A stretch of 58,813 nt of DNA. It comes from Bifiguratus adelaidae (lineage: Eukaryota; Mucoromycota; Endogonomycetes; Endogonales). The DNA is taken from contig MVBO01000091.1 in assembly GCA_002261195.1 (NCBI GenBank), forward strand, positions 1 to 58,813, in the 5' to 3' direction. Both the position numbers and the translations under genes were made by a program. Of this stretch, positions 46,746 through 58,813 are shown piece after piece. Under the pieces are notes generated by a model that was given only the letters and a program-made list of their open reading frames with translations, searched no databases and had not been told where the DNA came from. How positions within the stretch are numbered: the stretch's first letter is position 1; every line of letters starts with the position of its first letter.

Positions 46746-48073
46746 ATGTTTGCTTTACGGGCGCATAGAGGGACCTTGGGAAGGCTTTTTGCCTCTCATA
46801 GGCGTCTCTATTCTATGGCTGCCACGCAGTCTATGGAGGAAGAAAAGACCGAGGACATTCGGCGGCGTGTGCAGGTGGGCCGAGATGGCAACGGGCGTCA
46901 TTCGACGATTCTGACCAGCGACTCAGGATCGCATTGCTGCAATTGATGCAGAAAAGCCCTTCAGTCCTTTCCTGACTGACAAGTTTAACCGCAAGCACTC
47001 CTACCTTCGTATCTCCTTGACGGAACGTTGCAATTTACGATGTAGGTCATAATTGGATCATTGCGGATACGAATGGCTCTAACTTGGCATCATAGGTACC
47101 TACTGTATGCCAGCAGAGGGCGTGGATTTGACGCCGACGAATGAATTATTGACCACGGAAGAAATCATTCGCCTTGCTCGACTGTTTGTGCAGCAGGGGG
47201 TGACGAAAATCCGGTTGACGGGTGGCGAGCCGACAGTTCGGCCCGACATCATTGAGTTGGTGGCTGAGCTTGGAAAGCTAAAGCATCTGGGGTTGAAACA
47301 TATTGCCATGACGAGCAACGGCATTGCGCTGAAGCGAAAGCTACCGAAGCTTGTGGAAAATGGCATGGATGGCTTAAATCTCTCGCTCGACACCCTAGAC
47401 AGCAACAAGTTTGAGATTATAACGCGTCGAAGGGGTTTGTATGACCGAGTTATTGAAGTCAAAGTTGTGGGCCTGACCCAATGCTTCTGACATCTTAGGA
47501 TTCGAAAATGTGCTGGGGAGCGTGGATCAAGCCATTGACCTGGGCATGAAATCTGTCAAGATCAATTGTGTTGTTATTCGCGGCGTCAATGACCGCGAAG
47601 TTCCCGATTTTGTTGCATTCACCCAAAAGAAGCCAGTCAATGTTCGATTTATCGAGTACATGCCTTTTGACGGCAACAAGTGGAACTCAGACAAGCTAGT
47701 ACCATACAAGGAGCTCATTTCCAACATTGAAACTCGGTTCGGTGCATTGAAAAAGCTCACTGATGATCCAAACGACACCACCAAAGCCTTCAAGATACCA
47801 GGATACGCTGGGCAAATCGGCTTCATTACCTCTATGTCAGACCACTTTTGCGGTACCTGCAACCGTCTTCGGATCACAGCCGATGGCAACTTGAAGGTGT
47901 GCCTATTCGGTCCCAATGAAGTCTCCCTGCGTGATGCTATGCGAGGAGCGCAGACTGATGAGGATTTATTGGAGGTCATTGGTGTTGCGGTTGGCAACAA
48001 AAAGAAGCAACATGCAGGTATGTTTGAGCTTGCCGGCCGAAAGAACCGACCCATGATCCTTATTGGGGGTTGA
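46746..48073 (+). CDS. MOCS1A: GTP 3',8-cyclase, MoaA/MOCS1A type, mitochondrial
   Basis: Radical SAM enzyme that starts molybdenum cofactor synthesis (GTP to 3',8-cyclo-dihydro-GTP). Exons: 46746-46874, 46927-47041, 47096-47434 and 47499-48073. The N-terminus is a mitochondrial presequence ([20 protein letters not shown]). The radical SAM cluster is ERCNLRCTYCMP (CxxxCxxC, split by an intron), then [17 protein letters not shown]. The intron at 47435-47498 gives [12 protein letters not shown], aligning with MOCS1A RRKGFHKVMEGI. The C-terminal 4Fe-4S site is [19 protein letters not shown]. It ends [11 protein letters not shown], the free double-glycine that human MOCS1A needs for activity. MOCS1B follows 34 bp later. 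Confidence 0.95.
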
Positions 48074-48087
48074 ACACGCGAGATGAT

Positions 48088-48156
48088 GTAAGTGTGGGTC
48101 TGGAGGCATGGTGCACTCGCCCAAAGTGACGTACCGTACTGACAACTGTTCCGTAG
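48088..48156 (+). other. Candidate alternatively spliced intron between MOCS1A and MOCS1B
   Basis: A strong GTAAGT at 48088 lies 14 nt after the MOCS1A stop, with an acceptor CCGTAG ending at 48156 and a CTGAC branch-like site before it. A second, weaker donor (GTTGAA at 48069) within the second Gly codon would drop the stop and join the MOCS1A frame to MOCS1B in frame. Confidence 0.5.
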
Positions 48157-48806
48157 CAACCATCCCTTCATACCATGTGTCAAATCAATGGCGTTCAAGG
48201 ACTGCCTTTATACCCCCATTATCATCCATCAATACGTCAAAAGTCAGGCCATGGATGTTTCCGACTTCGTATTCTGGCATCCAAACCCGTCTCACGTCCA
48301 GCAAAATCTCACAAGATCCTGCAGATGCCAACCACCTTACTCACACAGACGAGAAGGGCAAAGCTTCTATGGTCAACGTCACCGAAAAAGCCGCCACTCA
48401 TCGTACAGCCATCGCTGTTGGACGAATCATCCTCAACCAACACATCTACACCCTCCTATCGCAAAACGCCCTCAATCAAAAAGGCGATGTCTTGACGGTG
48501 GCGCAGATCGCCGGTATCCAAGCAGCGAAACAAACCAGTTCGCTCGTTCCTCTGTGTCACCCCTTACTCTTATCTCATGTTTCCGTCGACTTCAACCTGC
48601 ACGAACCTTCCCTGGCGGTCCAATGCGAGGCCCGTGTGGAATGCAAAGGCAACACTGGTGCAGAGATGGAAGCTCTAACTGCTGTTAGCGTAGCTTTATT
48701 GACTGTATTCGACATGTGTAAAGCAGCGGGCAAAGGTATGACCATCGAGGGGATCAGAGTGATTGAAAAGACGGGTGGAAAGAGTGGCGTTTGGCGCAGT
48801 GAATAA
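48108..48806 (+). CDS. MOCS1B: Cyclic pyranopterin monophosphate synthase, MoaC/MOCS1B type
   Basis: Second enzyme of molybdenum cofactor synthesis (cyclo-dihydro-GTP to cPMP). The MoaC domain is complete: LTHTDEKGKASMVNVTEKAA, THRTAIAVGRIIL, GDVLTVAQIAGIQAAKQTSS, LVPLCHPLLLSHVSVDF, GNTGAEMEALTAVSVALLTV and DMCKAAGKGMTIEGIRVIEK. The Lys-Ala and His-Pro active-site segments are intact. The frame differs from MOCS1A. ATG 48108 is the first in frame if nothing is spliced; if the 48088-48156 intron is removed, the first in-frame ATG is 48255 (MFPTSYSG). The ~65-residue leader is not conserved. It may be translated from a bicistronic mRNA or as a fusion. The zinc-transporter ATG lies 49 bp after its stop. 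Confidence 0.9.
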   Translation: MVHSPKVTYRTDNCSVATIPSYHVSNQWRSRTAFIPPLSSINTSKVRPWMFPTSYSGIQTRLTSSKISQDPADANHLTHTDEKGKASMVNVTEKAATHRTAIAVGRIILNQHIYTLLSQNALNQKGDVLTVAQIAGIQAAKQTSSLVPLCHPLLLSHVSVDFNLHEPSLAVQCEARVECKGNTGAEMEALTAVSVALLTVFDMCKAAGKGMTIEGIRVIEKTGGKSGVWRSE

Positions 48807-48855
48807 ATTCCTTATCAATTCCATCAAGATCATCTGCTGTTTCTCATACCTCTCC

Positions 48856-50288
48856 ATGGCTGCGCAGAAGCAGGGCACCAAGAAACTAGCGGCCTACTAT
48901 CTAGTAGGCAGTGTTGCTCTTTTGTACAGCCTGGTGGAGATGGGCTATGGTGTCTACTTGCGATCCCTTCTTGTTCTCTCTGACGGTTTCCACAACCTGT
49001 CAGACGTGGTGGCCATTGCCATTGCCGTCATTTCAGAACGCGCAGCCGCAAAGCCAAAGTCATCTGCCATGACTTTTGGCTATCAGCGTATGCGTGTGGT
49101 GGGTGGACTGGTCAATAGCGTTTCTCTCTTTACGCTTGCGATTTATATTGGAATGGATGCAATTCCACGTCTCATCTTTCCAGAGGCGCTGGATAAGGCT
49201 CTGGTCGTCATTGTGATTGGCGCGCTAGGTATCACCGTGAACACGTTTGGTACGCTAGTGTTCGCAGGTAGGTGGTACGAGTTTGTAGACCAAACGACGC
49301 TGACAGGATGTGGCATTGGAACAGCTACTGGTCATGTGCACAGTGACGGAAACAGTGCATCGCACGACCACGCCAAACCGACAACGACAAGTCTGATACC
49401 CTCACCGGCTCAAATGAGCAGCTATACTGACCTGGACGATGTCGCAATGGACGAAATCCGTCGGATCCCCTCACCAACCCTATCCATGACGACCGTGGAA
49501 GCTGAGCGTGCAAAGCGTATCAAGACGCCCAAGACGCACTCACTTGACGGCAATCTCGTGGCTGTATTCCTTCATTTTCTGGGAGATGCCGTCAGTAGTG
49601 TCTTTGTGATGGTTGCCGGCATATTGCTGTTTTCCTATCAAGGTGCATCTTGGGCAGCGTACATTGACCCTGTGGCCAGCTATTTCGTCGTCGCGTTGAT
49701 TATCAGCACTTGCATTCAGCCCAGTAAGTGTGATTGCCGAAAATCGAAGAACAGCAGACTGACATAAATTAGTCCGGTATGGTATCCAAATCCTCTTACA
49801 ACGGGTGCCCAAGAGTGTCAATCTCAACATTGTGGCTGCAGAAATCACGATGGTAAGCTCGTCCTGCGTCGTACACCATCCAATGGTGGCTCACCTATCC
49901 TTCATTTCAGATTCCCGGTGTAGTGGACGTGCACGATTTTCACGTTTGGGAAATGGTGGATGGTCTGCCAATCGCATCCGTACACGCCGAAACGCGCCGT
50001 GGTGTCTCGCTATCAGCGGTCAATAACGCCATCAAGCTTATTTTCCACAAGGCAGGTATTCATAGCAGTACCATCCAAGTAGAAGAAGCGCAGGAAGATC
50101 GACCGGTAAGTCGTTCGCAACGGTGATTTAGCAGGATTGGCTAACGACAAGAATAGACGCAAGGACTACTAGACCATTGCGAAAACAATTGTATATCAAC
50201 TTGCGCGGAAGATAATTGCTGCAAGGATGTTGTCAAGGGGACGGAGCGATTGAATCAAGAGATCCGCGAGAGACGGGTAGCGACTTAG
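48856..50288 (+). CDS. Zinc transporter, cation diffusion facilitator (CDF/ZnT) family
   Basis: Proton-coupled zinc exporter into vacuole or secretory organelles. Exons: 48856-49723, 49773-49852, 49911-50105 and 50157-50288. Six spans; the two zinc-site halves are LVLSDGFHNLSDV (TM2, HxxxD) and VFLHFLGDAVSSV (TM5, HxxxD). The long loop between TM4 and TM5 is His/Ser-rich (GHVHSDGNSASHDHAK) and about 90 residues, as in ZRC1-type proteins. The cytosolic C-terminal domain has VVDVHDFHVWEMVDGLPIAS. The tail after GLLDHC is Cys-rich (HCENNCISTCAEDNCCKD), which the family does not normally show at that point; it could sense metal. Placed 49 bp after MOCS1B and may share its transcript end. Confidence 0.92.
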
Positions 50289-50387
50289 ATGCTCATGGTT
50301 ATTTAGGGCGCACAAATGGCGGATGCTGTATTATACAGTGCTGGGTTGTATCGATGAGGACATGTAACATAGGAGGCTTATAGAGTT

Positions 50388-51623
<1,236 letters not shown>

Positions 51624-51645
51624 TGTGTGAAATAGAACGTGCTCA
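51624..51645. promoter_or_regulatory. 22-bp gap between divergent start codons (TRM61 / STRAP)
   Basis: The sequence TGTGTGAAATAGAACGTGCT lies within it. Both transcripts must start inside this gap or in the opposite gene's coding region. Confidence 0.6.
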
Positions 51646-52954
51646 ATGGCAACAGGAGCTCTTAACGCGTCTCGCGTGATTCCATTGACTTGTTCGGGAC
51701 ATACGCGTCCTGTAGTTGACTTGCAGTTCTCACCAGTGATGAGTGATGGTTCTTACTACTTGATCTCGGCGTGCAAGGGTGAGTAATGAAGGCAAGGCCA
51801 ATGGCAACGGTTGTTGACAGTGTATGTTGGCTTTGGGCGGTATAGACGGCAATCCCATGTTTAGGGATGGTCAGACGGGAGACTGGATAGGCACGTTTAT
51901 AGGACACAAGGGTGCTGTCTGGAGTGCGCGACTTTCAAAGGACGCTTCCAAAGCGGTGACAGGTTCGGCCGACTTTACGGCGTAAGTGAGAGCCATTGGT
52001 TCTTCTGTACGTGCTCTGATGAATACTGGACGTTTTGCAGCAAAGTATGGGATACCTTCGCTGGAAACGAAGTCCATTCCTTTGCACATGATCACATTGT
52101 TCGATGCACAGATTTCAGTAGCGATGGAAGTCGAATTGTTACGGGTGGTCATGAAAAAAAGCTCCGTATCTTTGACTTGCATCGACCAGATCTTGCACCC
52201 TTGGAAGCCTTTGGGCATGACGGCACCATCAAAACCATCATTTGGGACGATAGCCGACATGTCATCATGTCGGCCGGAGACGACAAATTGATTCGTGTCT
52301 GGGATCTTCGGACATTCAAGGAGGTAAAGACACTGGACACGCAGGCACCGATATCGAGCATGACGTTGTCTCCCGATGGAGAACTTATAACTGCAGCGGC
52401 TGGACGGACAGCGTTCTTTTATGATGCATCCAGGTCAGTCTTTCCTCATCGTCTTCACTCTCCCCCTAAAGTTGGCTCCTTTATGCAGCTATGAGCTTGT
52501 CAAATCCTACAACACGCAACATGACGTTTCTTCTGTCTCACTACATCCCAATCACTCAAAATTTGTCGTCGGCAGCGGTACAGATCTCTGGGTGCGGATA
52601 CATGACTATGAAACGGGCAAGGAATTAGGTAATTTGAATGGATTGGGCAGGCAGACTTTGTTCGCATAGCGTTGACGGAATTTATCTCACAGAGGTGTAC
52701 AAGGGCCATCATGGTCCTATACACACCGTAAGTTACAGTCCAGATGGCGAATTGTACGCGACAGGATCTGGTAAGTCAAATCCATCCGTGGAAAAGGAAC
52801 GCAATTGTTCTCATGCATATGCACGTGTACAGAGGACGGGACGATCCGTTTGTGGCAAACAAGCCCAGGCACAGCCTACGGTCTATGGCAACCGGGCGCT
52901 GAAGTTGCCAAAACAGGCACCTCTACACCCGACACTGCGACGGAATCAAGCTAG
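51646..52954 (+). CDS. STRAP: STRAP/UNRIP-type WD40 repeat protein
   Basis: WD40 protein of the serine-threonine kinase receptor-associated family; animal STRAP binds the SMN complex and Gemin. ATG 51646-51648. N-terminus: [18 protein letters not shown] ([20 protein letters not shown]). WD repeats: [98 protein letters not shown] and [20 protein letters not shown] (split by an intron). Six exons or more, all GT-AG. The end of the coding region is TAG 52952-52954. Convergent with the enoyl-CoA hydratase gene, 42 bp apart. Confidence 0.92.
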
Positions 52955-52996
52955 AAAGACCAATTTTGTATTTTAGACGACGCAAGAAAGACAATG

Positions 52997-54176
<1,180 letters not shown>

Positions 54177-54901
54177 GGTGAGAACAAGCAGGAGTGTCAG
54201 TGCAAATATGGCATGTGAACATTGTCCAAGCAGAAAGGTGACGCGATCTTACTTTGCTCTTGACTCTTCCTCTCTATCTCTATCCTCTCTGTTTACGATA
54301 TGCGACACCGCTCTATACAGCACATAAGCCTAGATACTCTCCACACCAGAAGCATGTTTCGGGGATAAAGTAGAACACACATTAAGCCCATGCACCCCCC
54401 TAGATCATCCCTGCACCTTCTCCAAACCCCCTGATCTCTGTTGAATCTGACATTGGGTCGCTATCACTGCTATCCGGTTCCTTTCGAGTATCGCAACCAT
54501 CAAACTGTGCTGATGACCGCTTTTGTCACCCGAGCGAGCTTGTTTTGGCTTTGTCAGGGGCCAAGTTGACCCAAAAGAGCTAAACAGGGCAATGATCGCC
54601 ATTTGCAACCTCCTATCTTGGTCTGTCACGAATGGCAATGAAACGAGGAGCACGGTGCTTGATCCACGGTCAGTGGACTCCCCTTTCCCGAAAGTAGAGG
54701 GTTTACTGACTTGCTGGTCGGGGTATTTGTTGTTGTGCATACACAGTATTGTGCTTAATTTTTGAGTGAGCTCCTGGATGTAGCTAGAGCGAGTCATGGG
54801 TACTTAAGTCGATGTATAGCCAATGGATCCTCTATTCTCTCTTTTATATATCTTCTCTCTCGCCCCCTATCTGCATGTTGGCCTCGTCACGCGGCGACAC
54901 G
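54177..54901. promoter_or_regulatory. Divergent intergenic region, 725 bp
   Basis: No gene seen. TTTTATATATCTTCTCTC at about 54842-54859 and the T/C-rich leader after it look like a promoter for the coiled-coil gene to the right. A plus-strand ORF extension (54812-54901) is probably leader, not coding. Confidence 0.45.
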
Positions 54902-56578
54902 ATGCCTTCCAAGTATATTTTGCACGGTCAAAGTGATTCGCTGGACGATGATGCTATCATGCCAAGAGGCAGAACGAAAACCGGCACATCCGACTTGGCC
55001 GACTTTCTTAAATCCACGGGACCCGAGCAATTCTGCACGAAGAAGAGAGAGAAGGAACAGCCGCCACCTTCATCGCCCTCCGCTCTTTTCTTTCACCGGC
55101 AAAAAAAAACTTCGAGCGCTCCAAAGCTCAGCCGTGCCAACAAGCCTTCTGTATGGCAAGCAAGCGCTCGATCTGGTCAAAAGCATGTGGAACTGCTGCC
55201 CAGGCGTCATGCGCCTGAATCCCATGAATATTTGGTATCGCGTCTCAAAGCTCAGGCGCTGAGCAAGACGTATGTTAGATCATCCTCCGTTACTCCCTCG
55301 ACGATCAACATTGACGGTGCTAGCTTTCAACTATTGCCTCCGATTACGCGAACGTCTGCCTTGGACGATGCCGATTTTGTCAAGAAAGCCAAGAAGCGTG
55401 GTGGAAACGCAAGTTCGTTTGCTGCTCCTTCTGAACCGCTGCCAAGCAGACCTACGCAGATACGCGATGACCAACACCTCCCCAGCATTCAAGGATCCGG
55501 TCAATCCTCATCTGACGCCGTCCGAAAGTCAATCTCGATGAACAACATTCGCAATCATTACTACTCACCACCTTCGACGGATAATGAGGCCAATCGGTCC
55601 GTGACCGCATTAGTGTCCTCTCGAAACTACCAAAGCCTTGATACAACCTCGCAAGACTTTCCCAGCTCACCTGCCACTCCCGTCATCACATGTCTCGGAT
55701 CGAGATCATCTCCCAGGAGCCTGGATGGGGAGATTGATTACCTCCAGATTGCATTGTCGCAGCTTATGATGGATCATGAACGCAGCGAAGAAGACAAGAG
55801 ACAATCCGGCAAACAGGCTCCAAAGCTCAAGGATATTGTGGAAGCCAAGGCGAAGCAATGTCACGTTGAAACCCAGACGGACGAGTTGCCAAAGGCCGTT
55901 GTTGCCACGCAGACGACAGAGACGGACACGATGGATGGTCTCAAGAGACGCACCCGTGAATCCTCGCGGCACTCCCTAAGTTCCAATGCCTCTTCCCAGA
56001 ATGTGCGCCCAGAGAAGAGTCTCTCGGTATCCACCACCTCGACTTTGGTCGACCCAACGGTTGCCAACAGTGAGCGCCGACCTCATAGTCCATCCACTCT
56101 TCATCGCCTTCACGAACTCATTGCACAAAACACGGAACTTCTCGCTCAAGTCCAATCCCTCAAGACTCAACTCGGTAAGGAACAACGCGCCAAACGACGG
56201 GTCATGGCCGCCATGGAGGAATCCAATGCGCGATTTGAGGATTTGAGCGCCTTGGCTTACAAGAAACTCCGGGCTCTACGGGAAGAGAAATGCCGATGGG
56301 AAAGCGATTGTTTGGATGCCCAAGATCGTTGTCATCAACTGGAGGCCATGATCAAGGATTTGGCGCATGATTATGTCTCCGATATCGGTGAAGCTGACAT
56401 GGAATCCCTCAATGTCGCTGTCGCTCATGGTGACTTTACACAACCTATTCCCGAGGATACAGAGGAAGAGGGAGACGAAGAGCATCATGAAGATACAAAG
56501 TACGAGAGTCAATTTGAGGAGGAGGAGGACGTCTTGGAAGCGCTCCCTTGTGACGAAGAATATGACGAAAGCCTATGA
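54902..56578 (+). CDS. Coiled-coil protein, 558 aa, unknown function
   Basis: Uninterrupted frame. I chose ATG 54902 (PSKYILHGQSDSLDDDAIMP) over 54812 because the region between is a pyrimidine-rich leader. The first ~400 residues are Ser/Thr/Pro-rich and basic, with KQCHVETQTDELPKAVVATQ and related Thr/Gln-rich segments. A coiled coil spans about residues 405-495: HRLHELIAQNTELLAQVQSL then EQRAKRRVMAAMEESNARFE and ALREEKCRWESDCLDAQDRC. The last 45 residues are strongly acidic (EEEGDEEHHEDTKYESQFEE). I recognise no family. Its TQTD and ETQT segments recall short dynein-light-chain-binding motifs, but this is weak. Confidence 0.75.
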   Translation: MPSKYILHGQSDSLDDDAIMPRGRTKTGTSDLADFLKSTGPEQFCTKKREKEQPPPSSPSALFFHRQKKTSSAPKLSRANKPSVWQASARSGQKHVELLPRRHAPESHEYLVSRLKAQALSKTYVRSSSVTPSTINIDGASFQLLPPITRTSALDDADFVKKAKKRGGNASSFAAPSEPLPSRPTQIRDDQHLPSIQGSGQSSSDAVRKSISMNNIRNHYYSPPSTDNEANRSVTALVSSRNYQSLDTTSQDFPSSPATPVITCLGSRSSPRSLDGEIDYLQIALSQLMMDHERSEEDKRQSGKQAPKLKDIVEAKAKQCHVETQTDELPKAVVATQTTETDTMDGLKRRTRESSRHSLSSNASSQNVRPEKSLSVSTTSTLVDPTVANSERRPHSPSTLHRLHELIAQNTELLAQVQSLKTQLGKEQRAKRRVMAAMEESNARFEDLSALAYKKLRALREEKCRWESDCLDAQDRCHQLEAMIKDLAHDYVSDIGEADMESLNVAVAHGDFTQPIPEDTEEEGDEEHHEDTKYESQFEEEEDVLEALPCDEEYDESL

Positions 56579-56866
56579 CACGCTCGAGCAGAAAGCCAAT
56601 CCAATCCTATACACGATAGAAATCCGACCATTGTCACAGTCCCCTAAGGCTTACACTGTACATATGAACTTTTGATATACATATCAACCACCATATACAT
56701 GACATTCTCGTCTACTTGTCATTGCGAGATTGGAGCTTCGTTGCGCAGCATATTGACCATGGCTGGCGTACTATAAGGCGACTTGCTCCCGTTGATTTGG
56801 CTTGAGTCTAGATTGAATAGTAACAATGTCTGGCACTCCAAGTTCCGGCTGGTCCAGATTCATGAG
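56579..56866. other. Convergent 3' region, 288 bp
   Basis: Holds TATACAT and GATATACATATC AT-rich patches, probably 3' ends of both flanking genes. No gene seen. Confidence 0.4.
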
Positions 56867-58590
56867 TCATGGGCTGAGTAGCTCTTTATATCGCCCTACC
56901 TTTTCATCCACACTCTTGTTTTGATCCACAGCAAAATCTTGGCCGTTGATGCTCCCAGACTTTTGCTCTTGACAGAGATAGAACCCACATTTCTACGGCA
57001 ACCATGAACATGTGTATGCACTTGCGCACATTTATCTTACCTCCGACCATTTCCGTCGACACATCCAACAGAATTTGAAGCCACATTGCAAGCAATCAAC
57101 CTTGTTGCATCCTTCTTCTCGATTGATCAACACTGAACAATTGGGACAAGATTTACTAAGGATTGCCAGCGGCTCGGTGAGTCCGAGAAAGCGACGTGCC
57201 TTGATTTAAACTACCTACCTGTTCTCTAATTTCCATCGCAGATTGACAGCCGCCTCAGATTCGGGATCCAAATGTTCCAACTTCTCGAGTATGTGTTCGT
57301 GGCAATCGAGACCATCATGGTAGGGTGTCTCTCCACAGCGCATGCACACTGTGCTTGAGCAATTTGAGCTAGATGTTGTCCGTGAGTAGGTTGCTACCCT
57401 CGTTCCGGGTGAAGCTTACCAGCTCGCAAATGGAAAGACGCTGATATGCAAGAATTGGAGTTCCCTCCAAGACTCGGGCCGATTCTCCAAGGCGGCCAGC
57501 GATCTGGAGAGCAGGGTAGCGCGCTGTTTGAGCTCATTTCGGCGTCGACCTAGCACATCTGAGCAAGCATCATCGCCAATACTGGATATTATGTCCACAG
57601 TAGGTGGTATCACGCTTCGCCAAAACTCCAGTATGCGAAGACCTCCTTGTTGAATCAAGAATCGATAGCGTGTCGATGTTGCCTGATACAGGTCGGCAAT
57701 ATCGGAGGAAACCATGGGTAATGTCCCTTCGATCTGACCCAGAAATTCCGCCACTTCCTCATGCATTTGATGCAAGGCACTGGAAAACATCTTTCGCATC
57801 AACATCATGCTGCCATAAATTGGACCCTCATCACCTACCACTTCCTATCATCACCATATTTGGCCGCGTGCATGCATACCACAACCTCGGCACCGCAACT
57901 GCAAAACCTCCCGAAGCTCATATATGGCCGATTATACCGCTCAAACCGCTGTACAAGTTCTCTTGGCACATATCGGCTCCATTCAGCCTGTGGAATGACA
58001 TCTCGGCACACCGGACATTTGATTTTTGTTTGGGTCAAACCCCACGAAGAGGAAACGCTTGCTTCCACATATCTAGCGCGTTTTAAGCTATCGACCCCTT
58101 GATATGCGTAGCCTTACCTCCGGAAGCAATCGCGACAAAACTGATCCTTGCAAAATTCCAAACACAAATCCAAGCGCCGATCAAAGCAAATACTGCACCT
58201 TTGCAACCAATACTCCAATTCCAACCGGGGGTCCTTACTCTGTAAGCGGGCTCGCAGCAATCCAAGCTCCGAATTTGGGTCCGTACAGGCGATGACAAGG
58301 GCCATTGAACGAAGGAAGATAAGCGGCAAGATAAGCGCCGGAAAGAAGAGAAATAGGATGGGAATAGCATAAGCGACCAAGAGATTGGAGATGGAACATA
58401 GGCGAAACGAAGGAAATTGGATGGTATAGGCGTTCACTTGAGGCGCATCCTTGAGATCATTGGAAAAGGAGAAGGAAAATGCGTTGAGCGGAGAACGTAG
58501 AAGAGAATTGGTAAAAGAGGGTATGAAAGAAAAGGCGAGTGAAGTGGAATCGCTATTGTCTGCATTGGTCTCTTGCGCGTCTTCCCTCAT
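56867..58590 (-). CDS. RBR (RING-IBR-RING) E3 ubiquitin ligase, membrane-anchored
   Basis: Probable RING-HECT-hybrid ubiquitin ligase. ATG 58590. A hydrophobic segment near residues 55-95 (ISNLLVAYAIPILFLFFPAL then ILPLIFLRSMALVIA) suggests a membrane anchor. RING1: CSICFDRRLDLCLEFCKDQF, CRDCFRRYVEAS, KIKCPVCRDVI. IBR: FCSCGAEV, then a ~145-residue helical insert (MRKMFSSALHQMHEEVAEFL, ELKQRATLLSRSLAALENRP), then CSSTVCMRCGETPYHDGLDC. RING2: SCPNCSVLINREEGCNKVDC then LQCGFKFCWMCRRKW; it includes the catalytic Cys candidate in GCNKVDC. Seven exons; the intron inside the IBR is only 35 nt (57879-57845). The C-terminus (stop 56869-56867) is the least certain part. Confidence 0.85.
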
Positions 58591-58813
58591 GGTTGACCAC
58601 ACGCAAAACGAAGCAGAAAGAAGAAACGGGCGAATAGAACACTCGGCTGTCAAACCGCGTCAAAGAACGCCCGTGACTTTGTGTGTGACTTTGAAATGTC
58701 GTAATGAATTATTTACCAATGTCATACTGTCTTTTGTGTCAGGTCATACGCTGAGTTGGAATTTCTATATACGTTGGCAGAGAAGCAGCATTCGCGTTGG
58801 CTTCCACAGGAAT

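Overview
The window reads as nuclear DNA of a filamentous or zygomycete-type fungus. Nearly every gene is split by short introns (mostly about 45-65 nt, GT..AG, with a CTAAC/CTGAC-like branch site). Genes lie on both strands with intergenic gaps from 11 bp to about 1.5 kb. The products are typical fungal housekeeping proteins: KRE2/MNT1 mannosyltransferase, AVT-type vacuolar transporter, Zn2Cys6 and MATA-type HMG factors, and NAD-isocitrate dehydrogenase. JMJD6, METTL23, SARAF, RUS/DUF647, U2SURP and a MOCS1-like locus are also present. That set is uncommon in yeasts and suggests an early-diverging or basidiomycete-like fungus, but I cannot name the species. There is no sign of plasmid, phage, CRISPR, rRNA, tRNA or an intact transposon.

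Layout. 0-7 kb: uracil phosphoribosyltransferase (-), GT15 mannosyltransferase (+), Rpp25-like Alba protein (+), a small membrane ORF (-), a RUS-family protein (-). 7-8.8 kb: a gene-poor stretch with one candidate Cys-rich 66-aa gene. 8.8-18 kb: SARAF-like protein (+), vacuolar amino acid transporter (-), UPF3 (+), JMJD6-like oxygenase (+), a doubtful ORF, mitochondrial IDH1 (-). 18-22 kb: a type-B carboxylesterase with an in-frame stop (-), then a 2.2-kb gene-poor stretch with another candidate 66-aa gene. 22-28 kb: LipA-type phosphatase (+), a beta-trefoil/CipC-like fusion (+), DGAT2 (+), METTL23 (-), class I glutamine amidotransferase (-). 28-43 kb: Zn2Cys6 factor (+), TTC39/IML2 TPR protein (+), SMP-domain lipid-transfer protein (-), a tetraspan membrane protein (-), HMG-box factor (-). 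44-58.6 kb: U2SURP/SR140 (-), MOCS1A and MOCS1B (+), CDF zinc transporter (+), TRM61 (-), STRAP (+), enoyl-CoA hydratase (-), a coiled-coil protein (+), an RBR ubiquitin ligase (-).

Functional links are modest. UPF3, U2SURP, Rpp25-like, TRM61, STRAP and JMJD6 all serve RNA biology but look scattered. MOCS1A and MOCS1B act in one pathway (GTP to cPMP) and seem to share one transcription unit. The most notable features are four GC-AG introns sharing the donor GCAAGT, the MOCS1 arrangement with a possible fusion splice, an 8-nt microexon, a TAG at a conserved glutamine of an esterase, a trefoil-CipC fusion, and a 22-bp gap between the divergent start codons of TRM61 and STRAP.
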